In this document: one piece after another, positions 62,212 to 64,000 of the stretch
Position numbering within the stretch: position 1 is the stretch's first letter
Layout of the letters: every line of letters begins with the position of its first letter
Program-made: the position numbers and the translations under genes
The notes under the pieces: model-generated
Databases searched by the model: none
Told to the model about the DNA's origin: nothing
The model's input: only the letters and a program-made list of their open reading frames with translations
From: an uncultured Endomicrobiia bacterium
Lineage (GTDB): Bacteria > Elusimicrobiota > Endomicrobiia > DTEH01
DNA length: 64,000 nt
Reading direction: 5' to 3'
NCBI GenBank assembly: GCA_937928765.1
Contig: CALFVX010000006.1
Span: forward strand, 41,549 to 105,548

Positions 62212-62961
62212 CTAAAATACTTTTTAGTATTAAACCGTCTCTGTTTAGTACTTCCTGCATTGTCATAAATCCTAGTGGAACCCATTCGGAATTTGTGTAT
62301 TTATCACTATAACCCATTGATAGTTAGTAGTTATATCAGCCATAACCCATTCGGAATTTGTGTATTTATCACCAATCACAACAGCCAAATAATGCTTTCT
62401 TTCAAGTAAATCTAAAAAGTTAGAAACAACATCACCAAAAAGTTTTAAAAAATCCTTTACCGACTTGGCATTGCTTAAATCATCTGGTCTGTTGCTAAAT
62501 TTGATAATATCGTGGTAGGGTGGATGCATTATTATAAATTGAACGCTCTGTCTTCCATAAGATTTCAAAATTTCATCAACTTTTTGTCTAGTTTCGTTTT
62601 TGGTACTATCTGCAACTAATACTTCAGTAAAAACTTTCGTATCAAATAATGATTCCTGATTAACTCTTTGCTTTGCTATTTCTGCGACTTCCGGCAATAA
62701 TTCAATACCGATTCCATTTCTTCCTAATCTTTTACATTCAATCAATGTTGTCCCACTTCCTAAAAAGGTATCCAAAACAACATCACCCTTTTTAGTAAAT
62801 CGCCTCATTAGTTGATTTGGTATTTGCGGGACAAAGTTTCCGTGATAATCGCCTCTGTGGGCACCGGATTTATCACGCTCACCGATAATCCATAAACTGT
62901 CAGTTATGATATCTTGATATTCTTTCCAATTATTTAGATTTAAATCGTTTATTTTTGACAT
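62156..62961 (-). pseudogene. DNA methyltransferase (N4-cytosine/N6-adenine type), frame-disrupted
   Basis: The N-terminal 200 residues have a good methyltransferase core: FVPQIPNQLMRRFTKKGD, the SAM-binding VLDTFLGSGTTLIECKRLG (about residue 67) and a catalytic-motif relative HPPYHD (about 145; usually D/N/S-PPY). The reading frame ends at 62272 after a 65-bp insertion flanked by a 29-bp direct repeat. Skipping 65 bp restores SEWVPLGFMTMQEVLNRDG in the other frame down to a stop at 62156. The C-terminus is also short compared with what such enzymes usually carry. The enzyme is probably inactive or altered. No complete restriction partner is visible. Confidence 0.72.
62279..62372. repeat. 29-bp direct repeat flanking a 65-bp insertion
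   Basis: The 29-mer starting AACCCATTCGGAATTTGTGT occurs at 62279-62307 and 62344-62372. A partial AACCCATT also occurs at 62311. The copies start 65 bp apart, which is not a multiple of three and breaks the methyltransferase frame. Confidence 0.9.
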
Positions 62962-63113
62962 ATATTAACCTTTCTTAATTTCTCTTCACACTCTATGTAA
63001 ATATAATTTCCTTGAGGAAATGGCTTATTCATTATTTTTATTGTTTTATAATCGTCAAAATCAATTACTATATTTACAAATAAATTACTGCCTTTGCTTA
63101 CACTCGTACACAT
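62949..63113 (-). CDS. Small ORF or C-terminal remnant overlapping the methyltransferase start
   Basis: A 54-residue minus-strand ORF, too short for the track, reads VNIVIDFDDYKTIKIMNKPF and PQGNYIYIECEEKLRKVN. Its stop overlaps the methyltransferase start by 13 nt, as in a normal operon. It looks like the C-terminal end of a larger protein whose upstream part is lost, because a stop codon lies immediately before the ATG. I do not recognise the family. Confidence 0.4.
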   Translation of the reverse strand: MCTSVSKGSNLFVNIVIDFDDYKTIKIMNKPFPQGNYIYIECEEKLRKVNICQK

Positions 63114-63367
63114 TCATTACAAATTTCAGTTAATTAGTTTTTTAGGAACATTGTTTTTATACTCTGCATATTTTCACTTTATTGAGTTCTCAATATTTAC
63201 CAGCTGGCGGTGCCTTTCAAATTATATTAGAACTTTTGCTATGAAAAATTATACAAACTTAAAGATGTAAAATCAAGATTAGAAACTTGAATATAATATT
63301 TTAAGGAAGGAGAAAACAAGAATATATTATCTCACACTTTGCTTAAATAAAAATGTATTGCTTTTTA
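63114..63367. other. Non-coding gap in the acquired segment
   Basis: No ORF or RNA is recognisable here. AAGGAAGGAG at 63303 looks like a ribosome binding site but has no start codon behind it, which suggests gene decay. Confidence 0.4.
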
Positions 63368-63997
63368 TTAAATTTTTTCAATCAAATCATTATTATATTT
63401 AACCAGTTCAGAAATTTTATTCTTGTTTAATATACAATAGTTAGTTATATTTATACTTTCCTTACTTACAGGATCTACTAAAAATAACTTGTTCTGTGAC
63501 CAGACTATTTTCACAAAAGTATTATTCCGAGGTATTTTAGAATGGATTTTATTAGAAATATATATTAGATTTTTGTGGTTATCAATAAGTTCTAAATCTT
63601 TTCTTGATGTAGCATAAGAAATTGGATAAATATGGTGTAGTTGATATCCATCTTTTTTAGAAACGTTATGATAGTCAAAATATAATTCTCTTTCTCTCTG
63701 ACTCCTTGTGGCTACAAACTCTAAAATTTCCTGTGAAATACTTAACATCAAAATGGTTTTTCGAAAGGTTTTGAAATATATTGTTTGATTTAACAAATTA
63801 AACACCTGAAGAGATTCATTATACCAATTCATAAAATCCCGTTTTTCTGTCTTATTTTTTGCTTTCTTGTTAATTTCTTTAAAAGTTTTTTGAATATCAG
63901 TAAGTATGCTTGCTTGCTGTATTTTTTTTAACTTTCTATATTCTTTAATAAGATTTACTTTTTCATTAGTAGTTAAATTAGGATCGGACAAGATAAA
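63368..63997 (-). CDS. HNH-endonuclease-like protein, 5' end outside the window
   Basis: The minus-strand frame contains YQLHHIYPISYA followed by NHKNLIYISNKIHSKIPR, the His-His...Asn...His layout of HNH nucleases. The first about 110 residues are helical and Lys/Glu-rich. The track start at 63991 is a TTG, and the frame is open to the window edge, so the real start probably lies beyond 64000. It could be a restriction endonuclease or a homing/phage nuclease. It is adjacent to the disrupted methyltransferase. Confidence 0.55.
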   Translation of the reverse strand, partial: FILSDPNLTTNEKVNLIKEYRKLKKIQQASILTDIQKTFKEINKKAKNKTEKRDFMNWYNESLQVFNLLNQTIYFKTFRKTILMLSISQEILEFVATRSQRERELYFDYHNVSKKDGYQLHHIYPISYATSRKDLELIDNHKNLIYISNKIHSKIPRNNTFVKIVWSQNKLFLVDPVSKESINITNYCILNKNKISELVKYNNDLIEKI

Positions 63998-64000
63998 TGT

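Noticed and set aside
62279-62372. Start of a CRISPR array
   Set aside because: There are only two full copies of the 29-mer, lying within a coding frame, with no spacer series and no cas genes; a duplication within the methyltransferase explains it.

Overview
The window is a very AT-rich (roughly 25-30 % GC by eye) stretch of a bacterial chromosome from a diderm (Gram-negative) organism. Kdo synthesis (kdsA, kdsB), LptF/LptG-type permeases, an MlaEFD-type lipid transporter and many predicted outer-membrane beta-barrels show an LPS-bearing outer membrane. Several proteins look like parts of a type IX secretion system (T9SS): a SprA-like giant barrel, PorV/PorQ-family proteins, and secreted proteins with a C-terminal sorting-type domain. 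T9SS is classical in Bacteroidota, but the AT-rich genome and stand-alone FecR-domain proteins also fit candidate-phylum diderms such as Elusimicrobiota or WOR-3-type lineages. The phylum is inference and stays open.

Layout. 0-4.6 kb: rseP, kdsB, kdsA, a parvulin-type foldase and cysK, tightly packed. 4.6-13.7 kb: surface module 1, consisting of a FecR-domain protein, an outer-membrane barrel, a 1603-residue secreted multidomain protein with a T9SS-like C-terminal domain, and a PorV-like protein. 13.8-25.9 kb: housekeeping run of rpoZ-like gene, coaBC split in two, family-4 uracil-DNA glycosylase, a degenerate priA, rpsR, rplI, dnaB, alr, mlaE/F/D, lepB and an NfeD-like gene. 25.9-27.6 kb (minus strand): a gltA-type oxidoreductase and a small Arg-rich protein. 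27.7-36.5 kb: recG, coaX, groES-groEL with a strong terminator, then a polyprenyl-phosphate sugar transferase, an FAD protein and a glycosyltransferase. 36.5-46.1 kb: isocitrate dehydrogenase, ackA, then the fatty-acid and phospholipid cluster (yceD, rpmF, plsX, fabH, a PilZ-like gene, fabD, fabG, acpP, fabF, rnc) and tRNA-Glu. 46.2-53 kb: surface module 2, laid out like module 1: FecR protein, two barrels, an M6 metalloprotease with a sorting-type C-terminus, and a PorV-like protein. 53-55.2 kb (minus): lptF and lptG homologues. 55.3-60.6 kb: SprA-like protein. 60.6-61.3 kb: transaldolase. From about 61.4 kb the composition changes: strong hairpins, a DUF6653-like membrane protein, a disrupted DNA methyltransferase, gene remnants and an HNH-type protein cut by the window edge. 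This looks like an acquired, decaying segment.

How the parts work together. The main observation is the parallel between the two surface modules, 40 kb apart. Both have a FecR-domain regulator-like protein, a paralogous barrel, a secreted cargo with a sorting-type tail, and a PorV-like shuttle. Three promoters in these modules (FecR-1, cargo-1, FecR-2) share a CRP/FNR-type palindrome (TGTGA-N6-TCACW) with its first base exactly 21 nt upstream of a -35 box, followed by a 17-nt spacer and a TATATA -10 box. With the SprA-like protein downstream of module 2, this suggests a co-regulated T9SS-type surface secretion system. No crp/fnr gene and no PorK/L/M/N motor genes were recognised in the window.
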